A stretch of DNA of 64,000 nt from Owenia fusiformis (lineage: Eukaryota > Annelida > Polychaeta > Sabellida > Oweniidae). The stretch lies in the NCBI GenBank assembly GCA_903813345.2, contig CAIIXF020000005.1, forward strand, positions 7,569,375-7,633,374. The letters are read 5' to 3'. A program made the position numbers and the translations under genes. Below, piece after piece: positions 11,832 through 22,593 of this stretch; position 1 is the stretch's first letter; every line of letters starts with the position of its first letter. The notes beneath the pieces are model-generated. The model had not been told where the DNA came from, made no database searches, and saw only the letters and a program-made list of their open reading frames with translations.

Positions 11832-14800
11832 ATGCGGGCCACTCGTACACCACAGCGAGCAGCAGCGAATACTAGACGTGGAAGAACACCACAAAAGACT
11901 GTAAAGACTGCAGGGAAAGTTACCAAAATTCCATCATCTAAAGCAGCAGTTTTGAAAAAGTAAGAACCGAATTGCATCAGTGTAAACATCTGATACTCAT
12001 GTCGATGGCTGAATGAATATTTTGGTTTCATAATTCAGAATTGAATCATTTAATGCTTAATTTTTTGAAAAAGTGATGATCCAATATTATTTTGAGACAT
12101 ACGCAAGTAAAATAGTAATTAATGTCTTCCATATCTTATTATTATAGCTAGCATCAAATTAAGATCACGACATCATAATATTATCAAGGATCTCAAGCAC
12201 TGAAATAGCACCCATTTGAAAATCCATTTCTATGGTGCTATCAAACTCTGAAAATATTTTGGCCAGTTTTGGACATTCCCTTTGTAGGATTTGCGTTCAA
12301 TTAAGAAAACCCCTTTCATTTGTTCATCTAGTGCAACTGTGTATAATTCAATTTTATTGAATTTTAGGGTGTATGGGTCCAGTTCCCCTAAAGGCAAAGC
12401 TGCACAGGCATCCCAATCCCCTAAGACACCAGGATGGACGTCAGGTCCAGATGCAGCAATTTTATTTAAAACCCCCAAGACACCTGTTGCTAGTACACCT
12501 AAAAAACAACCTAACTCTAAAAGGTAGGTTATTCATGATATAGGGTTAATGGGAGTGAAAAGGAATGCTCATGCTTGGTTCAAGGTTATTTTAAGTCTGG
12601 TCCATTATATCAGCTTATTCCTAACGTGTAAAATTTATTTATTTCCGAGATACTCTCACCCCATAGAAAGAATTAAGAAATTCTTAGGCTGCTATCACTA
12701 ATTTAGCAATTTTTCATATACAGGGTGGTCCAAAAAAAAGTGAACCCCTGCAACTGGCCATATTTCCCTTATTACTTGCAGGAATTCTTATTTATTTTCA
12801 CATGTTGTAGATGAAGGTCTAAGATTTATGTTGGTACCATACATTTTTCTTAGTCTTGAAATTTACAGAAATTATAAGCCCTAACCAAACATTACTGAAA
12901 ATGGACAAATTGTGGTCTTCAATATCCGCGATTCTTCAACCCTTTAACACCTTTCCCCTGAGAATTTTTTAAGCTGCAGTCTTAAAGAACTGATATTTTC
13001 TGACTTTGTTCAATTTTAAATCCTGCACATTATGGCTTAAAATTAGCATCGTACATTTGTTAGTTGCAAAGTTATTGTGATCCAAAGAGATGTGCTAAGC
13101 TTCCCAGACGAAAACATTTTCCAGTGAAATCATGAGCATACCCCTATATGATCTTGAAATGTCAATATCTTCATAAATCATGGACCAATTCTAATGATAT
13201 ATGGCTCAAAACATAGAATATTGGATTTTCTTTTGATTTTTTAAAGATATTTGATGAAGGGGTTATCAGATTCCTGGTCACAGGGGGCAACTTCCTTCCA
13301 TAAGAGGCCCCCCTCTAACTGTTGGTGTAGGTAACATACCCCTGAACTGTTGAACAGTTAAAAATACTTCAAAATGATCAATGAAAGTGTGAAATGTGTT
13401 TTCTGCTTGAATAGTGTCCCCTTTGTCATATGGTAGGGTTTTAAACTTGTATCTCTAACTGAAAGCTGTTTAAGATCATCCAATGTGTTTCAACAATTTC
13501 TGTGAATCACATTTGTAAAATTCTGTACAATATCTAATTTCCAGGCATGTTTGTTAAACGCTTGTAATTTCTTCAAATTTAAGACTGAGAATAAATTATG
13601 GCATCAACCAAAATTTTAGACCTTTTTCTACAACATGTGATAATATGAGCCAATTCATGCATGTATTAAGAAAAATGTAGCCTGTTGCAGGGGTTCACTT
13701 TTTTTTGGACCACCCTGTATATATATTTTAACACCCAATAAATATGAGATATTTTATATTAGGGCCAAAACAATTAAATTCTCATTACATACCAAATATT
13801 CAGCTAGCTAATCAGCACTGAATATTTGCTATTGCCTAGTGTGATGTACATGATATGTCTGTTAAAAAAAATCAAATCAGTGTGCATGAATATTCGATTA
13901 CCACAAAATAATTTGAATTGTACTTCCATAGTACCTCATACCTAGTTGCTCCTGAATATTTGTTTAATCCCTACTTTCTATGTTTTTACAGCATCGCTAA
14001 ATCTGTGTAACCCTTTTCAAAAACTCCTAATATTTAAGTTGAATGCATTATTATTATAACAAGATCTCTGATCAATATACTTCTTTTCCATTCCAGATCA
14101 TCTCTAACCAAGGCTACTAAGGCAAGGCAGACAGAGGTTGCATCATTCATGGTACCTTCACCCCCCAAGAGGGCCGCCCCTTCCTTGCCTAAATCTCCCC
14201 CACTGGCCCAACGCAAAGGTCGTAGAGCATCCGTCTATCAGAAGAAAAAACAAGCCTCTTCCCCAAAGCGTAAAATCGCACAAGCACAAGTAAAATCACC
14301 ACCCCTAGCGCAGAGACGGGGTCGTCGAGAGTCTGTATATTATGGACGTAATATAGTTAAGGCTTCAAGCATTGAGAAAAAAGTGACCCCAAAATCCAGT
14401 CCAAAGAAACGACCTGCCAGTTCAAAAAGATCCCCTTCTCCAGCAAAGAAAGTTAAGTCTGCACCTGTAATTGCCTCTCCTGTTGAAGTGGTAAAAGCAA
14501 AGGCACCACCTAAGCAAACCAATGCTAAAACCCCTGCAAAGACCTCTGCAAAACCCAAACCAAAAACCCCAGCTCAGATTGCTAAACAAGCAGACCCTTC
14601 AACACCATTCCTTACACCTAAAACAACCCTGAAAACACCTGCATCCAAGGCAAAAAAGAACCCCGCAACAAAAAAGACACCTGCTGCAAAAAAGACCCCC
14701 GCGGCAAAAGTCAAAGCAACCACTGAGAGCCCGAAAACTCGCAAAACTCCAGCAAGAAATGCTACAAAGCGCCCCGCAGCTGTGGCAACTCCTGCACAAA

Positions 14801-15012
14801 AATCAAATTCATCAAGCAAGAAAGCTAAACGAGAAGATCTCAACTCACCTGTGCCAGAAACAAATGGTACATCTGCCACTCCTAAACAATCTGATATTAC
14901 ACCAATTGAATCTGACATTGCATCTTTAGATGCAGTTGATGCAGTCATTCCTGAAACCCCATCAAAAACTGATGCGAAAAAAGATGATAGGAAGTCATGC
15001 ACAATATTATAA
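11832..15012 (+). CDS. Lysine-rich TPK protein with C-terminal CaaX box, 399 aa
   Basis: Exons 11832-11959, 12368-12523 and 14097-15012; phases close to 400 codons. The acceptor at 11816 shows an upstream non-coding exon; the first ATG of the exon is used. The product is extremely basic and low in complexity, rich in KTP, SPK and AAK, like linker-histone tails. Two copies of SPPLAQR(K/R)GRR(A/E)SVY occur at residues about 128-142 and 161-175, each with an RRxS site typical for basophilic kinases such as PKA or Aurora. The protein ends RKSCTIL, a CaaX box whose final Leu predicts geranylgeranylation. No known domain recognised. It lies divergent to Ki-67 and shares its amino acid bias, but I see no FHA or RVSF motif. 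A chromatin or nuclear-envelope role is inference. Confidence 0.78.
12721..13717. mobile_element. TIR element copy A, 997 bp, TA target
   Basis: Begins CAGGGTGGTCCAAAAAAAAG and ends with its reverse complement, flanked by TA. TIRs extend about 34 bp (through GTGAACCCCTGCAAC). No open reading frame of note, so non-autonomous, mobilised in trans by a Tc1/mariner-like transposase. It lies in intron 2 of the lysine-rich gene. Nearly identical to copy B at 15899-16896. Confidence 0.88.
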
Positions 15013-15898
15013 ACAATTTCAACATTGGTGAAAGGTGTGAGAGTTGACTGTAATAATGCACAAGAACTGAGGATTAATGACAAACACTCCAAGATATGAA
15101 TCGCAGATCCTAAATTATCTCAAGACTGAGGAAGTTAGGAACCTAATTTATTTAAAGAATGTGTTAGAAGAGTCTCATAAATATAAAAGGCACTCTAGTT
15201 TTCTGCAAGTTGAAATTAAGATAAAATTTTCACATTTGCTGTTCCATATTTCAAGATTTCCCTTTCACATCATAGTATGTAGTGTAATTAAGTTGTGAAA
15301 TGAATGAATGGCATAATGTAACATTTACATTTTCGCCAAGGTATTACCTACAAACACATTTTGCCAAGGTATCACCTATAAATAATGTACTGTTATTTAC
15401 ATTTTGCCAAGGTTTCACTAATGATTACATTTCAGTGTCCATTGCACAAGCTTAAAGAAGACAGTGGGACACATTTGGATTCTTGTAGAAATTCTAGGTA
15501 CATTATCTGAAAATGGATTTTTGATATAAAATGATAAAGGCATTGTCTCTTTAATCATCCATGGATGTTGTAAAAGTATGTTGATTACTTTTATAGTATA
15601 TTCTTCATCTTGCTTTGAGATTCACAATAATAACTGAAGCTTGATGCTTTATGCAAAGTACATCACACAGAATGTGTTCTTCACAAATCTCAACTCAGGA
15701 ATCCGGATTGCGTCCCTATTTTATGTTTATTTATACATTATTGTATCATTTTAAAAATATTACTCATCACAGACTACTTATGTACATATACGCACTGAAT
15801 TTTTTGAACACTATTTGATGCCATATGAAAAAAGTTTATGACTGTTATGTACAAAGTTCTCCAGTTGACTGTAAAAATCTATGAAGAATATTTATATA
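15013..15898 (+). other. 3' flank / probable 3' UTR of the lysine-rich gene
   Basis: No coding signal after the stop codon. Three short direct repeats with TTTTGCCAAGGT(A/T)TCAC-like sequence occur around 15330-15420. I do not see a clean AATAAA close to the stop; the 3' end is not placed. Confidence 0.35.
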
Positions 15899-16896
15899 CA
15901 GGGTGGTCCAAAAAAAAGTGAACCCCTGCAACTGGCCATATTTCCCTTATTACTTGCAGGAATTCTTATTTATTTTCACATGTTGTAGATGAAGGTCTAA
16001 GATTTATGTTGGTACCATACATTTTTCTTAGTCTTGAAATTTACAGAAATTATAAGCCCTAACCAAACATTACTGAAAATGGACAAATTGTGGTCTTCAA
16101 TATCCGCGATTCTTCAACCCTTTAACACCTTTCCCCTGAGAATTTTTTAAGCTGCAGTCTTAAAGAACTGATATTTTCTGACTTTGTTCAATTTTAAATC
16201 CTGCACATTATGGCTTAAAATTAGCATCGTACATTTGTTAGTTGCAAAGTTATTGTGATCCAAAGAGATGTGCTAAGCTTCCCAGACGAAAACATTTTCC
16301 AGTGAAATCATGAGCATACCCCTATATGATCTTGAAATGTCAATATCTTCATAAATCATGGACCAATTCTAATGATATATGGCTCAAAACATAGAATATT
16401 GGATTTTCTTTTGATTTTTTAAAGATATTTGATGAAGGGGTTATCAGATTCCTGGTCACAGGGGGCAACTTCCTTCCATAAGAGGCCCCCCTCTAACTGT
16501 TGGTGTAGGTAACATACCCCTGAACTGTTGAACAGTTAAAAATACTTCAAAATGATCAATGAAAGTGTGAAATGTGTTTTCTGCTTGAATAGTGTCCCCT
16601 TTGTCATATGGTAGGGTTTTAAACTTGTATCTCTAACTGAAAGCTGTTTAAGATCATCCAATGTGTTTCAACAATTTCTGTGAATCACATTTGTAAAATT
16701 TTGTACAATATCTAATTTCCAGGCATGTTTGTTAAACGCTTGTAATTTCTTCAAAATTTAAGACTGAGAATAAATTATGGCATCAACCAAAATTTTAGAC
16801 CTTTTTCTACAACATGTGATAATATGAGCCAATTCATGCATGTATTAAGAAAAATGTAGCCTGTTGCAGGGGTTCACTTTTTTTTGGACCACCCTG
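15899..16896. mobile_element. TIR element copy B, 998 bp, TA target
   Basis: Same element as copy A with the same 34-bp TIRs and TA flanks. By eye I find only two differences: C/T near 16698 and one extra A near 16755. This implies very recent transposition or gene conversion. Located just behind the lysine-rich gene. Confidence 0.88.
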
Positions 16897-18075
16897 TATT
16901 TTATGGAGCTGTTTACAGGTTCTGGTTGGCTACAGTCCGCTGCAGCACTCTGTCCACTCTCAAAAGTTTTCAATGGGAGCTTTTATATTATTTTTTTAAA
17001 TTTTAGTAACAGAATGTGATCTCAATGTTATTTTTGAAATATATTTATCAGTTATTCAACATTTTAAAATAATGTACTCCTCATGCATGTATTACTTTTA
17101 AAATATGCAATCTGAAGATTGTTAACTTGAACAAAGGTTAACTGGCAAAATTATATACCAAGGCGGCCATATTGCCAGTTCACATGATATTGTAATTGAC
17201 AGTCATTTATTTCTGAATTCAATACGAAAATGAAGATCCATTTTATTATGCTACTTTTTAGAATACTAAATATTTTATATTTTAGACAGGTAGTGAGATA
17301 TTTGTATTGTTGGACCATTCAATGGGCGTTTAATATCCCATTAGGAGAGAGGGGATGTTAAACATAATATGCCTTTGAATGGCCTGACGTCAGCGACATT
17401 AAACTATAGTAGTTTGTCTTACATGTCTTACATTACAATCCATTAGTAGTGTTTTATTTATGCCATAAACAATGTATTTGTATTTTTTTGTACTTATTTA
17501 AAGTACTGATTTTCAAACCTGTGTACATACTTGTGTCACTCAAAGAATTTATTGTAAAATATATTCCTACATAATAAATGATATATTGTAAATAGGAAAG
17601 TAGATATAAACATGCTGTTAGTTGGATTATTTACATGAGATGAAAGTCCACATATGAACAGGTGTGGAAAAATAACTTCAGCTACAGAGGAAGGGATAAA
17701 TGATGGGTCATTTGATGCTACATTTTATAATACAATGGTAATTGCATTGGTTCACACATTATAAGTCTCAAATAATGGTAAATTATGTCATGAAAATCGT
17801 AGACAATATCCAATTTATGTCCTAAATTCTAAACTACATTGCCAGCTAATCGATTTGTAATTTTGTTCTTTTACAATGGTCAAACAAGTGTAGTGTAACA
17901 AGCCAGACACTATAGACTTGAAAGGGAGTGTGCTAAATTCAATGCCCAGTACGGGAATCGAACCCAACCACTGTAGTAGCGACTTGGTATCGAAGTTCAT
18001 TACAATACAAGACTTTCTTGTTTTAAATTATGTATCATCTTGGCAGCAAGAAGATGAAAAGTGTATTGCATAGCA
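16897..18075. other. Intergenic, one tRNA-like B-box
   Basis: No gene found. On the minus strand near 17960 there is TGGGTTCGATTCCCG, a perfect B-box with T-arm-like pairing, but no partner acceptor stem, so probably a SINE fragment. AATAAA-like motifs occur near 17573. Confidence 0.35.
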
Positions 18076-18924
18076 TCAAATGATCAAGTTTGTTAAATCA
18101 ACAAGATCTAATTCATCCCTAAAATTCAAGAACTCTTGAAGTTTTGCTGGTAAAGGTAATTTGGTCACTGAATAGAAAGTATTGTACTTCAGTGTCCACC
18201 TTATGACAAGTCTTGCAATATGTTGCAAACTGGGTGGTTTGGTATGAGACTCCATAATGTAGTTCAACATGTCAGTATTTTCCGATTTGGTTTTAGCAAA
18301 TTCAACCTCAGCATTAGACAGTTTATTTCCCGTCATTAGATACACTTTAAGTATGTTGGTTTTATGCGACTCTTCTGTGTATTGCTTCACGACGTTTGGT
18401 AAATTCTCAATAATGTGACGTTCTAAGTCAAACTCAAATCCAGGGACATTTATTGAATTGTTTGCATACCGACTTGTTCTTGTTGGTATTATTTGTAGAA
18501 TTGATGTTAGTTTATGTGTGCTTGCACAAAGAAGCATCTTCGTGATATCTCTATGACACGGAATCTGAAATGTTTTCTTGCTTATTGATGCCTTTCCAAG
18601 AAGTAAAGATTGAGTTGCCTTCAGATGGTTACTGGCTAGTTTATCATTGCGTACGTGAATTTCTAATGGAGTGATACCAAAATCATTTGGCTGATTGGTA
18701 TCTGCCCCAGCTTCAATAAGGATATCAATACACTGATGATAACCTTGGTGAGCTGCAATATGAATAGGGCGGTTCTCACCATGGACTTGAACGGCCATGT
18801 TTGGGTCTACGCCATCACGTATGAGTTCCTGGATGCACGCTACATTTCCAGTAGTAACTGCCATTAGGAACTTTTTTCTTACGTCCAATTTTTCATACAT
18901 ACAGCCTAGTAATCTTGGATCCAT
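18076..18924 (-). CDS. Ankyrin repeat and SOCS box (ASB-like) protein, 282 aa
   Basis: Uninterrupted frame with ATG at 18924. Residues about 15-95 form ankyrin repeats (GNVACIQELIRDGVDPN, RPIHIAAHQGYHQCIDILIE and TPLEIHVRND are typical helices and turns). The C-terminal part from about 231 reads PSLQHIARLVIRWTL followed by KLPLPAKLQEFLNF, a good SOCS box with BC-box and Cul-box-like parts. ASB proteins are substrate receptors of Cullin-5/Elongin B-C ubiquitin ligases, with the ankyrin repeats binding the target. Only two to three repeats are visible, fewer than in most ASBs. A 5' leader exon is possible because TTTTAAG precedes the ATG. Assignment to a specific ASB is not possible. Confidence 0.82.
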   Translation of the reverse strand: MDPRLLGCMYEKLDVRKKFLMAVTTGNVACIQELIRDGVDPNMAVQVHGENRPIHIAAHQGYHQCIDILIEAGADTNQPNDFGITPLEIHVRNDKLASNHLKATQSLLLGKASISKKTFQIPCHRDITKMLLCASTHKLTSILQIIPTRTSRYANNSINVPGFEFDLERHIIENLPNVVKQYTEESHKTNILKVYLMTGNKLSNAEVEFAKTKSENTDMLNYIMESHTKPPSLQHIARLVIRWTLKYNTFYSVTKLPLPAKLQEFLNFRDELDLVDLTNLII

Positions 18925-19735
18925 CTTAAAAGTAGTGGTAAAGTATACAAGTCTTTGTATTGTATAGTGGTGTTATTCAGTATTCATAGACATTTATAAT
19001 TCAGATGGATTCCTCAGTCATTGTTAGCCTAGATTCCCTAGATAGTGCATCTACTTGCACACAGAGGAAGCTGTGCAAGTTACAGCTGTAAACCTTTCCA
19101 ATACTTTAATTTTGCCTATGACACATGTTTCAGATAGCCTAATAATCACTGTGAATAATCATCATAGATGTCAAGGTATGTTTTACAGAATTTTTGAGCC
19201 TGTCAAGTTCCCTGGTAAACTGACTTTGATATATTATTTTTCAGTTCACCACTTCCTTGTTTACATCAGAAAGTAGTGCTATATTTTGATGCGGAATAAT
19301 ATGTGTTTCTCATACTGTATTGGTGATTTGCTGTCAGATTAACAACTGTACATCTTTAATCTATGATCTGATTCATCTATAAGTTGAAACTGAGCTCCAT
19401 CATGTCCATTAGTGCTCAATATACATAGAAAAATGAACATAAATTATAGTACTATTTTTTCTACGCGGATTCATACTAGAGGAAGTGTTCTTCGCCCTTT
19501 AAAGTTGACAAATGCCATTTTCTAATTTACTTGCTAATAGTGTAATGCCCAATTATTATATTCAGAAATAAAAGTACTAAAGTGAGTATAGATCTATATT
19601 TTTTAGGAAGGCGCTATCAATTTAAATATTTTTGAGGGTTCAATGACATAAATTGACAGTTCATTATATTATCGCCCACTTTTTACGATTTTTATTTTCA
19701 TGTTTTACTATTTTTTATTTAGTCTTACGGAGTGG
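18925..19735. other. Intergenic, no feature recognised
   Basis: AT-rich sequence upstream of the ASB-like gene, presumably including its promoter. Short open frames here have no protein-like character. Confidence 0.3.
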
Positions 19736-21300
19736 CTCCAGGACCGACAATTGTCGGTACTGGAGACTGTCCAGGGGTATTTGCTGGGGTACCGACAATT
19801 GTCGGCACTCTATCGTCACCTAGTAGTGCCAGATAGAGAACCGACAATTGTCGGTACGCAAGTGGCTACTACGTATTTTTGCTAGAGAGCCGACAATTTC
19901 ATAAATAAATCGACTACTTTTACTTTTAGAAATAACCTCATCACTGGTAGCCTCGTGGTTAGCGAGCACGACTCGAACACACTCGGTCCCGAGTTCGAAT
20001 CCCGGCAGGACCTACTTTTTTTCTTTTGAGGGCGGGGAGGGGGCATAGTGCTTCTGATTTATTTCGACAAAAATTGATTCAACTTCCATCAAATTGTCCT
20101 ACAAGCTACAATTAAAAAACATTTTAAAGCTCTTTTCTTGTTCTATCTAATGGGTCGATATATACAGTTAGGGGAGGGGATGCTTTCGCCCCCGTCACTC
20201 TCTACCCTTACTACGCGATGGCACAGGAGAAATATCTCATTTGGAATATATCACTGTTTACTTTGCGTTTGGTAGCTCTCTCAGGCGAGATGGAATCGTG
20301 GCCATTAACTAAGGGAGCCAAATGCAACTTCCATCAAAAATTGTGCTATAAGGTATGAGTACCGTAATCCAACACCAAATTCGAAAATTCATAACAATAC
20401 TTTGCACATATGGCGTTCGTGACCAACTATGAAACGCTTACCCCCCCCCCCCCCCATAGTGTTATATATCAAAAGGCACCTGTCCATATAGGGGTTCGAT
20501 TGACCTACATCAAATTATAGGGAGTCAGGTTACTTTTTGAGATATCAGCGTCCGTTTATTGTAACTCGCGTTTGCTACCACTTCCTCAATTCTGATATGA
20601 CGGGCAAACGCGTAGTAAACATGCTCACGTTCGGAACTATTTTGACCTACATCGCTATTTTCGTAATTCAAATGAAAGTTGAACTCCTCTTTATTTTGAT
20701 ACCAAATAGTGGCATACTAGGTACCCTAGAAGCCAACTATGGGTTATTTAGAACGATACCACAGGTTTTTAAATGGACTATATAGGAGTCATACCTTTTG
20801 GCGGATGGATATGGAACCTCATACCATAAGCTTCAAATAAAAAACATTCGAGCTATTTTCTTCTATCTAATGGGTAGCAAACGCCCGTTTCTACGCCTGA
20901 TCGGCTCAGGAGAAATATCCTGTCTGTTTAGAATATATATAGCCGTTTACTCTGCATTAATAGCTTTCTAACGTCTTACTTGTTCATGTTTTTATTGGGT
21001 TTTCAACGTTTGCTACCATTCCCTGTTCCCGGGCTACCATTTTTTGACTGGGTTTGGTAATCCCCGGGTAACCGGGGCTAATGCCCTCCCCGGGTTTTGC
21101 ACTTGTTCCCAAAATATCCGTATGATATCTGAAATATCCCCCGCGCATTGCGCATGCGCCAGAAAATTCGAAAATCAATATTTGTCGGTCCTCTAGCGTG
21201 TTAACACAGCATATCTCCCGTACCGACAATTTATTTGTCGGTCCTCTAGCGTGCCACCACATCAGAGTCTAGAGTACCGACAATTGTCGGTACTCTAGCC
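19736..21300. repeat. Palindrome arrays (CCGACAATTGTCGG) bracketing a tRNA-like core
   Basis: The 14-bp palindrome CCGACAATTGTCGG occurs intact at 19744-19757, 19792-19805, 19841-19854 and 21277-21290, and as half or interrupted sites near 19890, 21183 and 21225-21243. Most are followed by GGTCCTCTAG or GGTACTCTAG-like sequence. The two clusters are about 1.3 kb apart, and I read them as ends of one composite repetitive element. Short C-runs occur at 20441-20456. No coding frame. Confidence 0.6.
19941..20018 (+). repeat. tRNA-like sequence with A-box, B-box and T-run
   Basis: CGTGGTTAGCGAGC resembles an A-box and GAGTTCGAATCCC is a near-perfect B-box with a mostly paired T-stem; length and spacing resemble tRNA-Glu. 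The 3' part CAGGACC does not pair with the 5' end, so no intact acceptor stem. It is followed by a T7 run, a pol III terminator. Best read as a tRNA-derived SINE head or tRNA pseudogene. Confidence 0.5.
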
Positions 21301-22513
21301 TTTACGTTAGTCTTAATAGAGGAAGGGCAATCTATGCGAGGTTCGTAAGGAGGATTTGGTCCCAGGAGTCTGATTTGATATTCTGCCATATATGGAGTCA
21401 TGTCTTGATTACTAAATTTAATATTATAAACAGCTGCCATTTTTCACCTCAGAATTTGAATTGTGAGTTTTGGTCTTACATGTATCTCCAAACAAAAAAT
21501 TTAAAACATACAAGAAGTGTTTAAGATATCAGTTCAACTATTTTACATTGATTATTATGAATTTATAGCCAGTTTTAATGTCAGAAAATATGACATTTTA
21601 TTGTTGTTGATATTGTTACATGTAGAATATCCGCCATTCTCCTTGCAGTTTATTTGTGCATTCATTGCCTTAGAAATCAGCACTGAGCAAATTGCTTGGA
21701 GATGAAAAATATTGAGTTGGGACCCTGGGATCCAATTAGGAGGTTCGTTTTTTTCTGGTTCGGCTTTTCATGCAGGTGCAAATTGAATGGCTTCTTTCCC
21801 AACATTCTTGGTCGTTTTCTTTGATAGATTTAGTTACCATTTTCATTCAAATTTTTCTCAAAACAATGTTTTTTATTTTCGGGCTCATAAAATTAGTATA
21901 TTATGTGTCTTATACATACCAGGGTATTAATTTAGTATAACAAATAAAGTACTAATGAGCCTAGACGGTGAACACCGCCTCTAATGCTTTGGATTGTCGT
22001 AAGGACTTGCATTAGGCCAACACGATCCTCAGAGACCCAGAGGGTGCATGAATGCACCTATTATGAGCCCTAATGATTTTAAATTCTATTTTGTAACAAT
22101 TTATATCTATAAATTTCATTAATGATTCTTGCGCTCATGTTTGATAGATGTAAAGTTTCTCAGTTGTTTGAAGACCAATTTCATTGTGGTAAAATTAAAA
22201 AGACATATAAAATGACAATAAGAGCTTTCTAATGGCTTGCTTAAAAAGAGTTGGGGGTAGGCATAGTAAATCACGATGAAAAAAAATTTAACACTTCAGT
22301 TTGTGAATTCAAGTTATTTACAGTATGATACCTAATGTTTGATTTTTAGTGGTTAGATGATGACCAATCATAAACATATTCTTCTAAGAATGACATTTTA
22401 GACAATATTATAAACCTTGTAAGTGTATGCTTAGTCACTTTTCAATCATGAGAATATTTATAAAGCAAGTAAAGTAGGTGTAACATTGGCTGAATCTATT
22501 TTATCTGTTGCAG
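21301..22513. other. Intergenic, upstream region of the P450 gene
   Basis: No protein-coding signal. A splice acceptor (TCTGTTGCAG ending 22513) precedes the first coding exon of the P450 gene, so a non-coding leader exon and promoter should lie here or further left; not located. Confidence 0.35.
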
Positions 22514-22593
22514 AATTCCAAGTGCGCCATGGGTTGATGAGATAGTGTGCAGTACTTTCTATAGCCTTGATTTGGTGTGCAGTGTACATCACC

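Noticed and set aside
14340-15092. Minus-strand frames rich in Phe/Gly/Ala
   Set aside because: Antisense of the lysine-rich exon; AAG/AAA-rich coding sequence gives CTT/TTT-rich antisense without stops.
17925-18000. tRNA gene on the minus strand (B-box GGTTCGATTCC)
   Set aside because: No matching acceptor stem or convincing A-box; likely SINE debris.
19941-20018. Functional tRNA gene
   Set aside because: A- and B-boxes are good but the acceptor stem does not pair; kept only as a tRNA-like repeat.
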